Made by a program: the position numbers and the translations under genes | Part shown: piece by piece, positions 25,496 to 35,052 of the stretch | Position numbering within the stretch: the first letter of the stretch is position 1 | How the letters are laid out: each line of letters starts with the position of its first letter | The notes under the pieces: generated by a model | What the model saw: the letters and a program-made list of their open reading frames with translations, nothing else | Databases searched by the model: none | What the model was told of the DNA's origin: nothing | Origin: Halorientalis persicus | GTDB taxonomy: Archaea > Halobacteriota > Halobacteria > Halobacteriales > Haloarculaceae | Reading direction: 5' to 3' | DNA: 64,000 nt | NCBI RefSeq assembly: GCF_900110215.1 | Contig: NZ_FOCX01000011.1 | Span: 1-64,000 of the forward strand

Positions 25496-27352
25496 TCAGT
25501 CGTCGGCCTCCGTGGGTTCGGTGTCGCCGAACCGCCGTGAGAGCAGGTAGCCGAGCCCACCTGCGCCGCCGAGGGCGGCCGTAATCCCGAAGCCGGGGCC
25601 GCTCTCGCTCGTCGCTGTCCCGTCGTCGGTGGCGGCGGTCGTTCCGTCACCGCCGTCCATTCCACCGCCACTGTCCGTTCCCGCGGTAGTCTCCATTCCA
25701 CTGTCCGTGCCCTCGGTACTCGCCGTTCCCTCGGTCCCGTCCATCTCGTCGTCCTCACCGGCGCTATCCGTGCCGCCGGCGGTGCTGGCCGCCGGGAGTT
25801 CCTGGCTCGCCGGGACCGACAGTTGCACCGCCGTGTCGCCGCTGAGCTCGATCCCGGCGTCGTCGTCGGAGGGCCGGTACAGCGACCCGCCGAAGAGGTC
25901 GTTGACCTCCGCCGAGGTGAGCGCGTCCTCGCGGGCGCTCATCGCCACCCGGAGCCGGTCACCGGCTTCCAGGTTCGCGTGGACGCCGAACAGTTCGAGT
26001 TCGATCTCGCCGGCCTCGGTGACTGCTAGCGGCGTCACCCGCTGTTTGATCGTCGTGGCCTCGCCGTCACGGACGCGCTGGAGCGCGACGAACAGGTGGC
26101 TGCGGCCCTCGCCCGTCGGCGTGACGTCGAGTGTGAGCGTCGGGAGCCCGATGATCTCCGTCGCTTCCTCGATTTCGATGTCGACGCTCGCGACGTTGCC
26201 GTCCGCGCCGTCGAGTTCGACCGACTCGGGGATCGTCCGGGTGGTCGACCGTTCGGGATGTGGGGGGAACGCCGCTGCGGCACTGAACTCGTCGGCGGCT
26301 TCGTCGTAGTAGTGCAGCGTCGAGACGTCGAGATCGCCGTCCTTGAGATGCGCCTCCTGCCACTGGAGGGCCATCTGGCCGACGAACTGCCGGGAGGTCT
26401 CCGACCCCGGCGGATAGCCGTCGGGTTGGCCGAGGATGTGCGTGCCGTCCTGGCCGAGCAACAGCGTCACCTCACTCCCGTCGCTCTGGAGCTTGCGGAA
26501 GTTGCGTACCCCCTCGTTGATCGGGAACAGCTGGTCGGTCAACTCGGGGATCACGAGCGCGGGCGTGTCTTCGATCGCGTCGTAGCTGACCGGGGAGCGC
26601 TGTCGGTAGTACGCCCGGTCGTCCTCGGTCATCCGTCCGCGGTCGAGGATCCCGCTGGTCGTCTCGGTGTTCTCCGCCGAGAGGTTTCCGGTCTGTGCGC
26701 CGAACTCGAGCGCCTCGATCCACCCGCGTTTGATGACGCCGTTGGGCGCGAGCGCCTGGGCGAGGTTGTTCCAGGTCGCCCGCGGGACGATCGCGTCCAG
26801 TCGGTCGTCGACCGACGCCGTCCGCATCTGGATCCCCCCACCGTAGGAGGTGCCGTCCATCCCGATCCGTGGGTCGTCCTCGCCGTCGGTCAGCACCGCG
26901 TCCTGCTGGGCCAGGTAGTCGATCAACGCGCTCGCGTCCTGCCGTTCGAGTTCGCTCGTCGAGTTGACCTCGCCACCGGAGCCCTGGCCGTCCCCGCCCT
27001 GTCCGAACCCGCGGGACGTGTACGCCAACACGACGAACTCGTTGCTCGCGTACACCGACGCCAGCGGCTGGAGGTCCGTCTTGCTCCCACCCCAGCCGTG
27101 GGTCATCAGGATTGCTGGATGTGGTCCGTCGGCCGTCGGTTCGTAATACGTCGCGTCCAGTTCGGTCCCGTCGAAGGATGCGATCCGCCGCTCCTCGCTC
27201 TGGAAGGCGTCATCGTCGGTCTGTAGCGCCGCGACCGGATGTGCGAACGGATCCATCGCCCGACTCCCGACGACGCCCAACCCGGCGGCCGCACCGAGAT
27301 ACTTCAGTACGTCCCGCCGTGTCTCCGCCGGCAGTTCGCTATCGTCTACCAT
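25496..27352 (-). CDS. Tat-exported CocE/NonD-type alpha/beta hydrolase, anchored
   Basis: A 618-aa exported hydrolase of the X-Pro dipeptidyl-peptidase/cocaine-esterase type. The twin-arginine signal TRRDVLKYLGAAAG is at 11-24. The oxyanion region is THGWGGSK and the nucleophile S169 lies in GTSYGG. The later GTHILG may give the catalytic His. A C-terminal jelly-roll domain (about 370-510) is followed by a Thr/Ser/Gly/Asp-rich linker and a membrane helix before SRRFGD. It should act on esters or peptides outside the cell. The start ATG at 27352 is preferred over a GTG five codons upstream. Confidence 0.8.
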   Translation of the reverse strand: MVDDSELPAETRRDVLKYLGAAAGLGVVGSRAMDPFAHPVAALQTDDDAFQSEERRIASFDGTELDATYYEPTADGPHPAILMTHGWGGSKTDLQPLASVYASNEFVVLAYTSRGFGQGGDGQGSGGEVNSTSELERQDASALIDYLAQQDAVLTDGEDDPRIGMDGTSYGGGIQMRTASVDDRLDAIVPRATWNNLAQALAPNGVIKRGWIEALEFGAQTGNLSAENTETTSGILDRGRMTEDDRAYYRQRSPVSYDAIEDTPALVIPELTDQLFPINEGVRNFRKLQSDGSEVTLLLGQDGTHILGQPDGYPPGSETSRQFVGQMALQWQEAHLKDGDLDVSTLHYYDEAADEFSAAAAFPPHPERSTTRTIPESVELDGADGNVASVDIEIEEATEIIGLPTLTLDVTPTGEGRSHLFVALQRVRDGEATTIKQRVTPLAVTEAGEIELELFGVHANLEAGDRLRVAMSAREDALTSAEVNDLFGGSLYRPSDDDAGIELSGDTAVQLSVPASQELPAASTAGGTDSAGEDDEMDGTEGTASTEGTDSGMETTAGTDSGGGMDGGDGTTAATDDGTATSESGPGFGITAALGGAGGLGYLLSRRFGDTEPTEADD

Positions 27353-27578
27353 ACCATCACTGTACACTCACAAAACACATTTTAAATTTTGGGACGATTG
27401 TAAAGGGATATACTTAAAAGAAGGCTGTGGAGGTAACCACTCGGCGGGAGCGAACGCAACACTGTAATTGCTATTTACCATTCGAGCGAACACTGTACGC
27501 TTCTGGAGCGAGTGTTTGGTCGTCGACTTCTCGGCGTGAATCAGTGCAATCAAACCCCGCGGCTGGGTAGGTCCGGCA

Positions 27579-28811
27579 ATGAATGTGCGGTTCCTGGGCG
27601 GTGCAGGCGAGGTCGGCCGCAGTGCGATTTTGATCGACGACTCCCTCCTGCTGGATTTCGGGATGAAGACGGCCGACCCACCCCAGTTTCCCGTCGAGAC
27701 GCCCGACCCCGACGCTGTCGTCGTCTCCCACGGCCACCTCGACCACGTCGGGTCGATCCCGTCCCTCCTCTCGGGTGGCCGCCGTCCACCGATCCACTGG
27801 ACACCACCGACGCGGGAGTTGACGCTGACGCTGGCACGAGACACGCTCAAGTTACACGGCGGGACCTACGACTGTCCCTTTACTGAAGAGGAAGTCCGCC
27901 GGGTCACGCAGGTGTCCGAGACCCACGGCTACCGCGAGCCCTTCGAGGCGGCCGGCTACGAGGTCACGCTCTACGACGCGGGCCACATTCCCGGGAGCGC
28001 GCACGTCCTCGTCGACGACGGCGAGACACGGCTGTTCTACACGGGCGATTTCCACGTCGACTCGCAACGGCTCGTCGCCGGCACCACCGCCCGCCCGGAC
28101 GCGGACGCCGTGCTCTGTGAGAGCACCTACTCCGACGTACAACACGACGCCCGGAGCGCCGTCGAGGAACGGTTCGCCGAGAGCGTCAAGACCACGATCT
28201 GGGAGGGCGGTACCGTCGTCGTTCCCGCCTTCGCCATCGGGCGGACCCAGGAGCTGCTCATGATCTGTGAAGCGTACGACATCCCCTGCTACGTCGACGG
28301 AATGGGGACCGACGTGACCGAGCTGGTTCGCCGCCACTCCGGGTTCGTCCGCGACCCCGACGCCCTCCAGCGGGCGACCAGCCACGCCCGGTTCGTCACC
28401 GGTCGAGACGGCCAGCGAAAGCGCATCGCCGACCAGAATACCGCGATCGTCACGACCAGCGGGATGCTCTCCGGTGGCCCGGCGATGACGTACATCCCCG
28501 AGATTCGGGATCGCCCGGTCAACAAGATCGCGATGACGGGGTATCAGGTCGAGGGGACGCCCGGCCGGGAACTGCTGGAGACCGGCAGTGCCGAGATCGA
28601 CGGCCGCGTCATGCCCGTCGCCGCACAGGTCGAGCAGTACGACTTCTCCGCCCACGCCGACCGCGACGGACTGCTGGCGCTGCTCGATTCCTACCGGGAC
28701 ACACGGGTTCTGGTCGACCACGGCGACCGCTGTGGGGCCTTCGCCGACGAACTGGTCGCCGACGGATTCGACGCGAGTGCGCCCGAGAACGGCGATCAGG
28801 TGTCGATCTGA
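27579..28811 (+). CDS. Metallo-beta-lactamase beta-CASP protein, RNase-like
   Basis: A 410-aa protein with a metallo-beta-lactamase fold and a beta-CASP insertion. Motif SHGHLDH (50-56) binds two zinc ions together with the later His of DAGHIPGS, the Asp of YTGDFH, and SAHAD near the end. The beta-CASP core includes VVVPAFAIGRTQELL and TTSGMLSGGP. This architecture belongs to the CPSF/RNase J group, so it is probably an RNA endo- or exonuclease. No KH domains precede it, unlike archaeal CPSF1. Upstream DNA is AT-rich and shared with the divergent hydrolase. Confidence 0.85.
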   Translation: MNVRFLGGAGEVGRSAILIDDSLLLDFGMKTADPPQFPVETPDPDAVVVSHGHLDHVGSIPSLLSGGRRPPIHWTPPTRELTLTLARDTLKLHGGTYDCPFTEEEVRRVTQVSETHGYREPFEAAGYEVTLYDAGHIPGSAHVLVDDGETRLFYTGDFHVDSQRLVAGTTARPDADAVLCESTYSDVQHDARSAVEERFAESVKTTIWEGGTVVVPAFAIGRTQELLMICEAYDIPCYVDGMGTDVTELVRRHSGFVRDPDALQRATSHARFVTGRDGQRKRIADQNTAIVTTSGMLSGGPAMTYIPEIRDRPVNKIAMTGYQVEGTPGRELLETGSAEIDGRVMPVAAQVEQYDFSAHADRDGLLALLDSYRDTRVLVDHGDRCGAFADELVADGFDASAPENGDQVSI

Positions 28812-28812
28812 G

Positions 28813-30603
28813 CTACTCTCGCCCGTCGCCGTCGACGGTCCCGTAGGCGGTTCCGTATCCGTCCTGTTCGCGCTGGCCCTCACGCGCACGGAGGTTCTGT
28901 CGGGTGAACTGCGGGTCGGCGCTGATCCCCGACCGACTCCGGAGCGACCGGTAGAGAAGCGCCAGTGCGAGCGGTGCCCCGAGCGCGGCGACGGCGGCGG
29001 CCGTCCGGTCGCCGGCGACGAACAGGACGAGCGCGGCGATCACCGAGCCGAGAAACCCCAGGCCGAGGACGGCTTGCTTCGCGAGTCGGTCGAACAGCCC
29101 GGTCTCGTCGCCCAGTGCCGTCCGGACGGTGAGGTCGTCCCTGTTCGCGCGGTCGAGCGTACGCTCCAGTTTCGGGCCGGTCACCAGGAGCGCCCCGGCA
29201 GTGCCCCCGAGTTCCTCGCCGGCGCGGTCGAGCAGTTCCCGGACACCCTGACTCGCGTACCCCTCCGAGCGGACGTACTCGGTGACGAGCTCGATCAGGT
29301 CGAACTCGGGGTCGAGCGTCCGACAGACGCCTTCCAGTACTGTCGTGATCCGGACGATCAGTGCGAGGTCCTGGGGCAGTCGGAGCGGAAACTCGTACAG
29401 TTCGGCCTGGAACTCCGCGACGAGTTGCTGGACGCGGTACTGGTCCACGTCCCGGCCCCGGAAGCTCTCGAGGACGATCTCGAACATCTCCCGCAACAGC
29501 CGTCGGTCCGCGGTCGGATCGAGCGCGCCCATGGCGACGAACGAATCGATGATCCCGTCCACGTCGTCCCGGGCGATGGCGACGTACATCTCGAAGATCT
29601 GTTCTTGCAGGTCCTCGTCGACCGTCCCGGTGATGCCGAAGTCGTAGAAGACGATGGTGCCGTCCGGCTGGACCGCGAGGTTCCCCGGGTGGGGGTCGGC
29701 GTGGAACACCCCCTGGTCCAGCACCATCTCGATGTAGGCGTCGAAGAGCCGCTCGACCAGTGCCCCCCGGTCGATCCCCATAGCGTCCAGTCGCTCTACG
29801 TCGGTGATCTTCGTCCCGTCGACGTACTCCATCGTCAACACGCGGGCCCCGGAGTGGGAGTCGATGGGTTCGGGCACCCGCACGCGGTCGTCGTCGGCGA
29901 AGTTCGTCCGCACGGTTTCCAGCATCCGGGCCTCGTGGACGTAGTCCATCTCCTCGCGGATGGTCGCCGAGAACTCGTCGGCGAGGTTCTCGAGGGTGAA
30001 CGCCTGTCCCGGCTCGGCCCCACGGATCAACAGGGGCGTCAGCGTCTCGATCACCCGGAGGTCGGCCGCGACGCGCCGGCGGATGTTCGGCCGCAGAACC
30101 TTCACGGCGACCCGCTGGCCGTCCAGTCGGGCCGTGTACACCTGCCCGAGGCTCGCGCCGCTGATCGGCTCGGTGTCGAAGGTGTCGAAGGCCGCCTCGA
30201 CCGGGCCGACTTCGGCCTCGATCGCGGGTTCGATCTCGTCCCACTGGGCCGGCGGGACGCGGTCCTGCAGGCGCTGGAGCACCGCGATGTACGGGCCGGG
30301 CAACACGTCGGGCCGGGTCGAGAGGATCTGGCCCACCTTGATGAAGGTCGGCCCGAGCGTCACCAGCGTGTCCAGCAGTTCCTCGGCGCGGTCGACCTGC
30401 GTCTCGGCGTCGATCTGTCGTTCGCGCCCGAACAGGAGGAAGCGCCGCCGGTCGCGGGCGTAGGCGACGAGGAGCGGGAGGAACTGGCCGACGACGACGA
30501 GGAGTCGCCAGGCGACCCGGAACCGGAGCCAGCTGTCGTCGGGACTCGCGGCTCTTCGGGACCCCGCCCCATCCGGTGTCGCTTCCGCCTCCGATTCGGC
30601 CAT
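28813..30603 (-). CDS. ABC1/UbiB (ADCK) atypical kinase family membrane protein
   Basis: A 596-aa UbiB-family protein. The family signature KVGQ lies at 89-92 (TFIKVGQILSTRPD), the Ala-rich nucleotide loop is SGASLGQVY (148-156), K168 is in VAVKVLRP, and the catalytic segments are FHADPHPGNL and VFYDFG. Two C-terminal membrane helices follow. Relatives support quinone biosynthesis or lipid handling as ATPases. The ATG at 30603 gives the family-like start. It converges with the beta-CASP gene, whose stop is 1 bp away. Confidence 0.88.
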   Translation of the reverse strand: MAESEAEATPDGAGSRRAASPDDSWLRFRVAWRLLVVVGQFLPLLVAYARDRRRFLLFGRERQIDAETQVDRAEELLDTLVTLGPTFIKVGQILSTRPDVLPGPYIAVLQRLQDRVPPAQWDEIEPAIEAEVGPVEAAFDTFDTEPISGASLGQVYTARLDGQRVAVKVLRPNIRRRVAADLRVIETLTPLLIRGAEPGQAFTLENLADEFSATIREEMDYVHEARMLETVRTNFADDDRVRVPEPIDSHSGARVLTMEYVDGTKITDVERLDAMGIDRGALVERLFDAYIEMVLDQGVFHADPHPGNLAVQPDGTIVFYDFGITGTVDEDLQEQIFEMYVAIARDDVDGIIDSFVAMGALDPTADRRLLREMFEIVLESFRGRDVDQYRVQQLVAEFQAELYEFPLRLPQDLALIVRITTVLEGVCRTLDPEFDLIELVTEYVRSEGYASQGVRELLDRAGEELGGTAGALLVTGPKLERTLDRANRDDLTVRTALGDETGLFDRLAKQAVLGLGFLGSVIAALVLFVAGDRTAAAVAALGAPLALALLYRSLRSRSGISADPQFTRQNLRAREGQREQDGYGTAYGTVDGDGRE

Positions 30604-30900
30604 GTGACCCGTATAGGCGTCCCCCACTCAAGGTCGTGGTGGTCGGCCGCGCGGCTGGGTCGGTGGACTCCCGCCGGTCGCCGTTCACAGTCTGGCGGTT
30701 CTCCCTGTCTCGCGGTTTCACCGCTCGACCGTTCGAGGACCCCCGCCGGTCGTCCTCGTGACGGTCGAACCTCCCTGCTCGCGGTTCCTTCGTCACCGCT
30801 CGCAAGTTCGGGGATTCTTCGCTTCGCTCGAATCTCCCTGCTCACGGCTCCCGTGGGTCGCCGTTCGCTCGTCCGGCGACGCTTCCGTCGGTCGCGTCGC

Positions 30901-31182
30901 CTACTCCCCCACGGCGTCGGGACGGACGCGAAATCGATTGTACCCGCCGTGTGAGAGCTCCAGCGAGTCGAGCCACCAGTTCCAGCGCTCGGCCAGATCG
31001 TAGTCGTCGGGCGCGTCTTCGAGGTTGTCGATCACTGCGTCGACGGTCAACTCGAATCCCAGTTCGGACTCGATCTTCCCGGCGTCGGCGAGGTCGCGGG
31101 CCTGCCGCGCCACGACGCGCCGTGCCTGCTCGGTCCCCCCGAAGACCGCTCCCAGTTCACGTTCCAGCGAATCTCGGTCCAC
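30901..31182 (-). CDS. Conserved small helical protein
   Basis: A 93-aa acidic protein, mostly helical (MDRDSLERELGAVFGGTEQA, ARQARDLADAGKI, then DYDLAERWNWWLDSLELSHG). The Trp-rich WNWW patch suggests a binding surface. It is on the same strand as the hydrolase-membrane fusion, 49 bp downstream of it. The roughly 300 bp on its other side (30604-30900) hold no gene that I can support, only GC-rich low-complexity sequence with a repeated CTCCCTGCTC element at 30770 and 30833. Confidence 0.6.
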   Translation of the reverse strand: MDRDSLERELGAVFGGTEQARRVVARQARDLADAGKIESELGFELTVDAVIDNLEDAPDDYDLAERWNWWLDSLELSHGGYNRFRVRPDAVGE

Positions 31183-31231
31183 ACGTGGAATCCGGACCGG
31201 ACGTACTTGACGTTCTCGAAGCCGTGCCGGA

Positions 31232-33025
31232 TCAGATGGGTGCCTGGGTCGCCGTACTCGCGACGAGGAACCACGTGATCAACACGGCGTTGACGAACGC
31301 GCCCGTCCAGACCCCGCCGGTCCGGTGGTAGAAGTACGTCGAGATCACGGCCGCCGCGGTCAACACCGGCAGGAACGACAGCGAGACGATGGCGTACAGT
31401 GCCAGCGGCGGGGTCGCGAGCGCGTGACCCAGCAGGAGCGGCACGTACTGGGCCGCCACGAGCAACACGAACCCGCCGACGACGATGACGGTGTTGGTCG
31501 CCATCGCGCGCCGGAGCGACGTGGTCGTCGCCGGCGTCCGGAGCCGACCGTGCAGGAGGACGCCCAGCGCCACGAAGAACGCGCCGAACACGGGCAGGTA
31601 GACCAGGAAGGCCCCGACGTGCCACGGCTGGAGCAGTTTCAGCGCGACGAACCAGATCCGGTAGTCGACGTTGAACAGCGTGTCCACGGCGACCAGCGAC
31701 AGGTACACCGCGCCGACGACCGCGACGGCCACGCCCAGCGCACGGGTGACCGCACCGCCGCTCTCGCCGGCCGCTAGCCCCAACCGGGCCAGCGCGTCGC
31801 CGTCGCCGTCCCGGCGAACGTGCCAGATGCCTACGAGGGTAACGGTGAGCAGCGTGTTCACCAGTGCCCAGATCGCCACCCCGTTGGTGATCGTCTGTGG
31901 GAAGATGGCGTTGGCCGACAGCACCTGATCGCCCAGGATCATCGCGGGGTAGTAGGTCAGCGCCGGCAGGACCGCGGCGACGGCGGCGTTTGCGTACCAC
32001 CAGCCGCCCCGTTCGGTGACGGCGTCGGGGACGGTGTCGACTGCCGCCGCGAAGGGGTCACGGTCGAGCAGGAGACTCCCCGCCGGGAACACGAAGAGGA
32101 CGGCCCCGAACAGGGCGAGCAGGGTCCCGACCTCTTTCCAGTACCACACCTGGTTCGTCGGGGACAGGTCGGTCTCGGTCGGGGCGGTGCGCTGGAGCCA
32201 CTCGACGGAGTCGGCGACCGCCGCGGTCGAGAGGTGGGTGCCAGGGTGTGTGGTCGCCGGCGTGGTCAGCTTCCGGGCCGACCCGGACTCGACGTTGCCG
32301 TAGACCTGCCCTTCCTCGACGGGGCCGTCGGTGCCGAAGACGGCTTTCGTCTTGGTCGCGCTCCGGACCGTCCCGCTGTCGGCCGCGGCCGCACCCCACA
32401 TCAGCCAGTGGAACTCGTCGTACTCGGCGAAGACGACGCCGACGTTGCGCGGGAACGTCGCGCTCCCGTTGGGCGCGGTCGCGTTCGGGATGGGGAAGCC
32501 GGGGATCGGTCCCGGGCCGGACCCCTGGTAGATGGCCGCGTCGTACTTCCGCGGGTGGACGGCCGCCGCGGCGGTAATCGCCCAGCCGCCCATGGAGTGA
32601 CCGCTGAGGGCGATGGAGTCGTTCGCCACCATCGAGCGCGACTGGAGGTACGCCAGCCCGTCGGGGCCGCCGAAGGCGTTGGCGAACGCCGGCGGCTCGG
32701 AGCCGCCGTGGCCCGTCTGGTCCAGCGCCAGTACGACGTACCCGCGTCTGGCGTACTCGGTCGCGAACGGTGACTGGACCTGCTTCGTGTTGACGTAGCC
32801 GTGGACGGCCAGCACGCCCGGGGCGGGATTCTCCGCCGAGACCCCGTCGGGGACGTAGAGGTGCCCCGACATCGTCGTGCCGTTCGTCCCCTCGAACTGT
32901 ACGTCCTGTACCGAGACCGAACCGCCCGCGGTGTGCCCCCAGTAGCCCAGTGCGCCGCCGCCGAACACCAGGACCAGTGACAGCACGAGCAGTCCGACCC
33001 GCCTGTCTATCTTTACGTCTACCAT
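31232..33025 (-). CDS. Alpha/beta hydrolase fused to a multi-helix membrane domain
   Basis: A 597-aa membrane protein. An N-terminal anchor (about 8-28) leads to an external alpha/beta hydrolase domain (about 40-285) with [11 protein letters not shown], nucleophile S144 in GHSMGGW and a later HPGTHLS that can supply the His. The second half has about eight membrane helices (from about 303 to 590). The hydrolase part resembles dienelactone hydrolase or acyl-peptidase relatives. The unusual fusion suggests hydrolysis of a lipid-linked or transported compound at the membrane. Only the fold is firm; the substrate is unknown. Confidence 0.75.
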   Translation of the reverse strand: MVDVKIDRRVGLLVLSLVLVFGGGALGYWGHTAGGSVSVQDVQFEGTNGTTMSGHLYVPDGVSAENPAPGVLAVHGYVNTKQVQSPFATEYARRGYVVLALDQTGHGGSEPPAFANAFGGPDGLAYLQSRSMVANDSIALSGHSMGGWAITAAAAVHPRKYDAAIYQGSGPGPIPGFPIPNATAPNGSATFPRNVGVVFAEYDEFHWLMWGAAAADSGTVRSATKTKAVFGTDGPVEEGQVYGNVESGSARKLTTPATTHPGTHLSTAAVADSVEWLQRTAPTETDLSPTNQVWYWKEVGTLLALFGAVLFVFPAGSLLLDRDPFAAAVDTVPDAVTERGGWWYANAAVAAVLPALTYYPAMILGDQVLSANAIFPQTITNGVAIWALVNTLLTVTLVGIWHVRRDGDGDALARLGLAAGESGGAVTRALGVAVAVVGAVYLSLVAVDTLFNVDYRIWFVALKLLQPWHVGAFLVYLPVFGAFFVALGVLLHGRLRTPATTTSLRRAMATNTVIVVGGFVLLVAAQYVPLLLGHALATPPLALYAIVSLSFLPVLTAAAVISTYFYHRTGGVWTGAFVNAVLITWFLVASTATQAPI

Positions 33026-33159
33026 GGGTAGTACCGAGAAACAAGTGGGGCATAATTGTTTCCATCGTTCATCAAGGACTGACGATTCACATCGGATGTA
33101 ATGGAACAGCTTTGACCTGTCGGGTCCGGTCGGGGTGGTCAGGGCAGGTGCGTTCCGAC

Positions 33160-33172
33160 GGGCTTTTTATTC
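33160..33172 (+). promoter_or_regulatory. TATA box of the S6e gene
   Basis: GGCTTTTTATTC lies about 26 bp before the S6e ATG at 33193. This is the spacing expected for a leaderless haloarchaeal transcript of a strongly expressed ribosomal protein gene. Confidence 0.55.
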
Positions 33173-33192
33173 GGCACGGTCTGAATCGACCA

Positions 33193-33588
33193 ATGGCAGA
33201 TTTCACCGTCGTCGTCGCGGACCCCGAGAGCGGCGACACCTACCAGCTCGATGTGGACGGACAGGACGCGAACCGCTTCGTGGGCCGTGAACTCGGCGAG
33301 GAAGTCGACGGTACGGCCGTCGGCCTCGACGGCTACACGCTCGAACTCACGGGCGGCTCGGACAACGCGGGCCGACCGATGCGGTCGGACGTGCGCGGAC
33401 CGAACCTCACCTCCCTCCTCTCGGACGGCGGGACTGGCTTCGAGCCGACCCGCGGCGGCGAGCGCAAGCGCGTGACCGTCCGCGGTCGCGAGGTGAGCGA
33501 GGAGGTCCGCCAGATCAACGCCAAGATCACCGACCGCGGCTCCGAGGACGTGGCCGACCTGCTGGGCGAAGGCGAGAACGACGAATAG
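33193..33588 (+). CDS. rps6e: 30S ribosomal protein S6e
   Basis: A 131-aa S6e protein of the small ribosomal subunit. It contains the S6e core with [10 protein letters not shown], then [18 protein letters not shown], and [21 protein letters not shown] in the RNA-binding part. The upstream reading frame is open but holds no sensible protein; the ATG at 33193 fits the family start ([14 protein letters not shown]). The next gene starts one base after its stop with GTG, so both are probably one transcript. Confidence 0.95.
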   Translation: MADFTVVVADPESGDTYQLDVDGQDANRFVGRELGEEVDGTAVGLDGYTLELTGGSDNAGRPMRSDVRGPNLTSLLSDGGTGFEPTRGGERKRVTVRGREVSEEVRQINAKITDRGSEDVADLLGEGENDE

Positions 33589-33589
33589 C

Positions 33590-34021
33590 GTGTCCGACCG
33601 CCTCCCGAGCGATCACGACGCCGTCGAGACGCACCGGGCCAGTCTCGAACGGGTCGGCCGGACCGACCGCCCGAAAGTCGTCGTCCCGGACGACGCGGCT
33701 GTCCCGACCGACGAGGTGGTCCGCGTCGTGATCGACGGCCGGACCTGCCACGCTCGTATCGAGACGAGCCTGCAGGGCGACACCGAGATTACCGGGGCCT
33801 ACGACACTCCGACGCTCGCGCGAGACCCGGGCGACGGCGAGAACCGCCTCCAGACCTGGGTCTCGGACGCCGACGTGACCGTCGGCGGCTCCGTCCTGCT
33901 GGACGTGGTCACCGAGGGATTCAAGTACGGACTGCGCGCTCCCGGTGAACGGACCGTCTACGAGGCGACCGAGCAACCCAGCGACAGTCTCTCCTCGATC
34001 GCCGACGAGCTGACCGAGTGA
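33590..34021 (+). CDS. DUF7112-like protein co-transcribed with S6e
   Basis: A 143-aa acidic protein with a GTG start one base after the S6e stop. It looks beta-rich: PKVVVPDDAAVPTDEVVRVV, then RTCHARIETSLQGDTEITGAY and WVSDADVTVGGSVLLDVVTEGFKYGLR. Conserved in haloarchaea next to S6e, but I know of no function. Position suggests a link to translation or RNA binding. Confidence 0.7.
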   Translation: MSDRLPSDHDAVETHRASLERVGRTDRPKVVVPDDAAVPTDEVVRVVIDGRTCHARIETSLQGDTEITGAYDTPTLARDPGDGENRLQTWVSDADVTVGGSVLLDVVTEGFKYGLRAPGERTVYEATEQPSDSLSSIADELTE

Positions 34022-34156
34022 CGGGAGCGCCCGACGGCTCCGGATTCGATACGCGCACAAACGTTTTGACTATCTACGCACTGGCAAGTGTACGGGACGC
34101 CGTGCGCGAAACCCTCAAGACTCGGTCGCGCGTACCAACTCCAATCGCCCCCTAGT

Positions 34157-35026
34157 ATGTCGGAATCAGTGATCGCGGACTTCGTGGGCAAATTCAACGC
34201 CAGCGCCTCCGAGCGTGGCGAGCCGGCGACAGGCCGGGTCCTCCTCAGCCAGAAACGGCTGGTGCTGGCCGCCGACGCCGGCAAGACCACGATTCCGCTG
34301 TCGTCGATCTTCGACGTGGCCGTCGGGCACGTCCCACAGGACCTGGGGAAGTTCTTCGACTCGACGGTGACCATCGCGTTCCGGAAGGGCGACCACCGCC
34401 ACGTCGCGGCCGTCGAGGCTGGTGACGACAAGATCGAGAAGTTCTCGACGGTGCTGTTCAAGGCGCTGCTCAACGGGACGACGATGACGGTCAAACACCC
34501 CGCGCGGCTCGGGGGGCGCGTCACCGACGCCGCCTTCCACCCCGCGAAACTCTACCTCAAACCGCGGATGGTCCGGTTCAAGGGCCCCGAGTCGACCTTC
34601 ACTGTGGACCTCTCGACGGTGACGAGCTTCGAGCGCAGTCAGCGCGAGATCGACGGGAAATCGCGGGAGGTGCTGTCGGTTCGGCACATGCAGGACGCAC
34701 AGGCGATGACCTCCCTCGCGGCTGTCGACTCCGGGCGGAAGATGTCCATTCTCGGCCGGTACCTCCGGCTGGAGTACAGCGACATCGTGGCCGACCTCAA
34801 GGACATCTCCCTGTCCGAAGACGAGACGGAACTGCTGGTCGCGGTGTACTCGACCGGCCCCGGCGTCTCGCTGGCCAAAGTCGTCGACGTCGAACCCAGT
34901 CAGGCCGAGATGCTGCTGGGCGACCTCCGTAACAAGGGGTTGATCGCCGACGGACAGGACGAGACGGAACTCACCGCCAAGGGTCGCATCGTCGTCAGCG
35001 ACAAACTCGAAGACGTCAATCAGTGA
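34157..35026 (+). CDS. cheF: CheF, archaeal taxis-archaellum adaptor (first copy)
   Basis: A 289-aa CheF protein (DUF439 family). CheF binds phosphorylated CheY and archaellum proteins and so carries the taxis signal to the motor. The N-terminal beta-rich part has GRVLLSQKRLVLAADAGKTT, and a second similar barrel follows near 120-200. The C-terminus (SEDETELLVAVYSTGPGVSL to LTAKGRIVVSD) is winged-helix-like. The ATG at 34157 is chosen by the family start MSESVIADFVGKFN. It runs toward the second cheF on the other strand. Confidence 0.9.
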   Translation: MSESVIADFVGKFNASASERGEPATGRVLLSQKRLVLAADAGKTTIPLSSIFDVAVGHVPQDLGKFFDSTVTIAFRKGDHRHVAAVEAGDDKIEKFSTVLFKALLNGTTMTVKHPARLGGRVTDAAFHPAKLYLKPRMVRFKGPESTFTVDLSTVTSFERSQREIDGKSREVLSVRHMQDAQAMTSLAAVDSGRKMSILGRYLRLEYSDIVADLKDISLSEDETELLVAVYSTGPGVSLAKVVDVEPSQAEMLLGDLRNKGLIADGQDETELTAKGRIVVSDKLEDVNQ

Positions 35027-35052
35027 AGGCCGCGCCTTCGTGGCGTCGGCCT
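35027..35052. terminator. Hairpin between the converging cheF genes
   Basis: AGGCCGCGCC (35027-35036) pairs with GGCGTCGGCCT (35042-35052) around a short TTCGT loop, with one bulged T. The hairpin fills the whole 24-bp gap between the stops of the two cheF genes and could end transcription in both directions. No T-tract is visible. Confidence 0.45.

Noticed and set aside
30604-30900. Possible gene in the 300-bp gap after the UbiB gene
   Set aside because: Only low-complexity GC-rich sequence with short repeats; no frame there has a plausible start, composition or motif.
28588-30954. A 788-codon plus-strand frame across the UbiB gene
   Set aside because: Antisense shadow of a certain UbiB gene with all family motifs on the minus strand.
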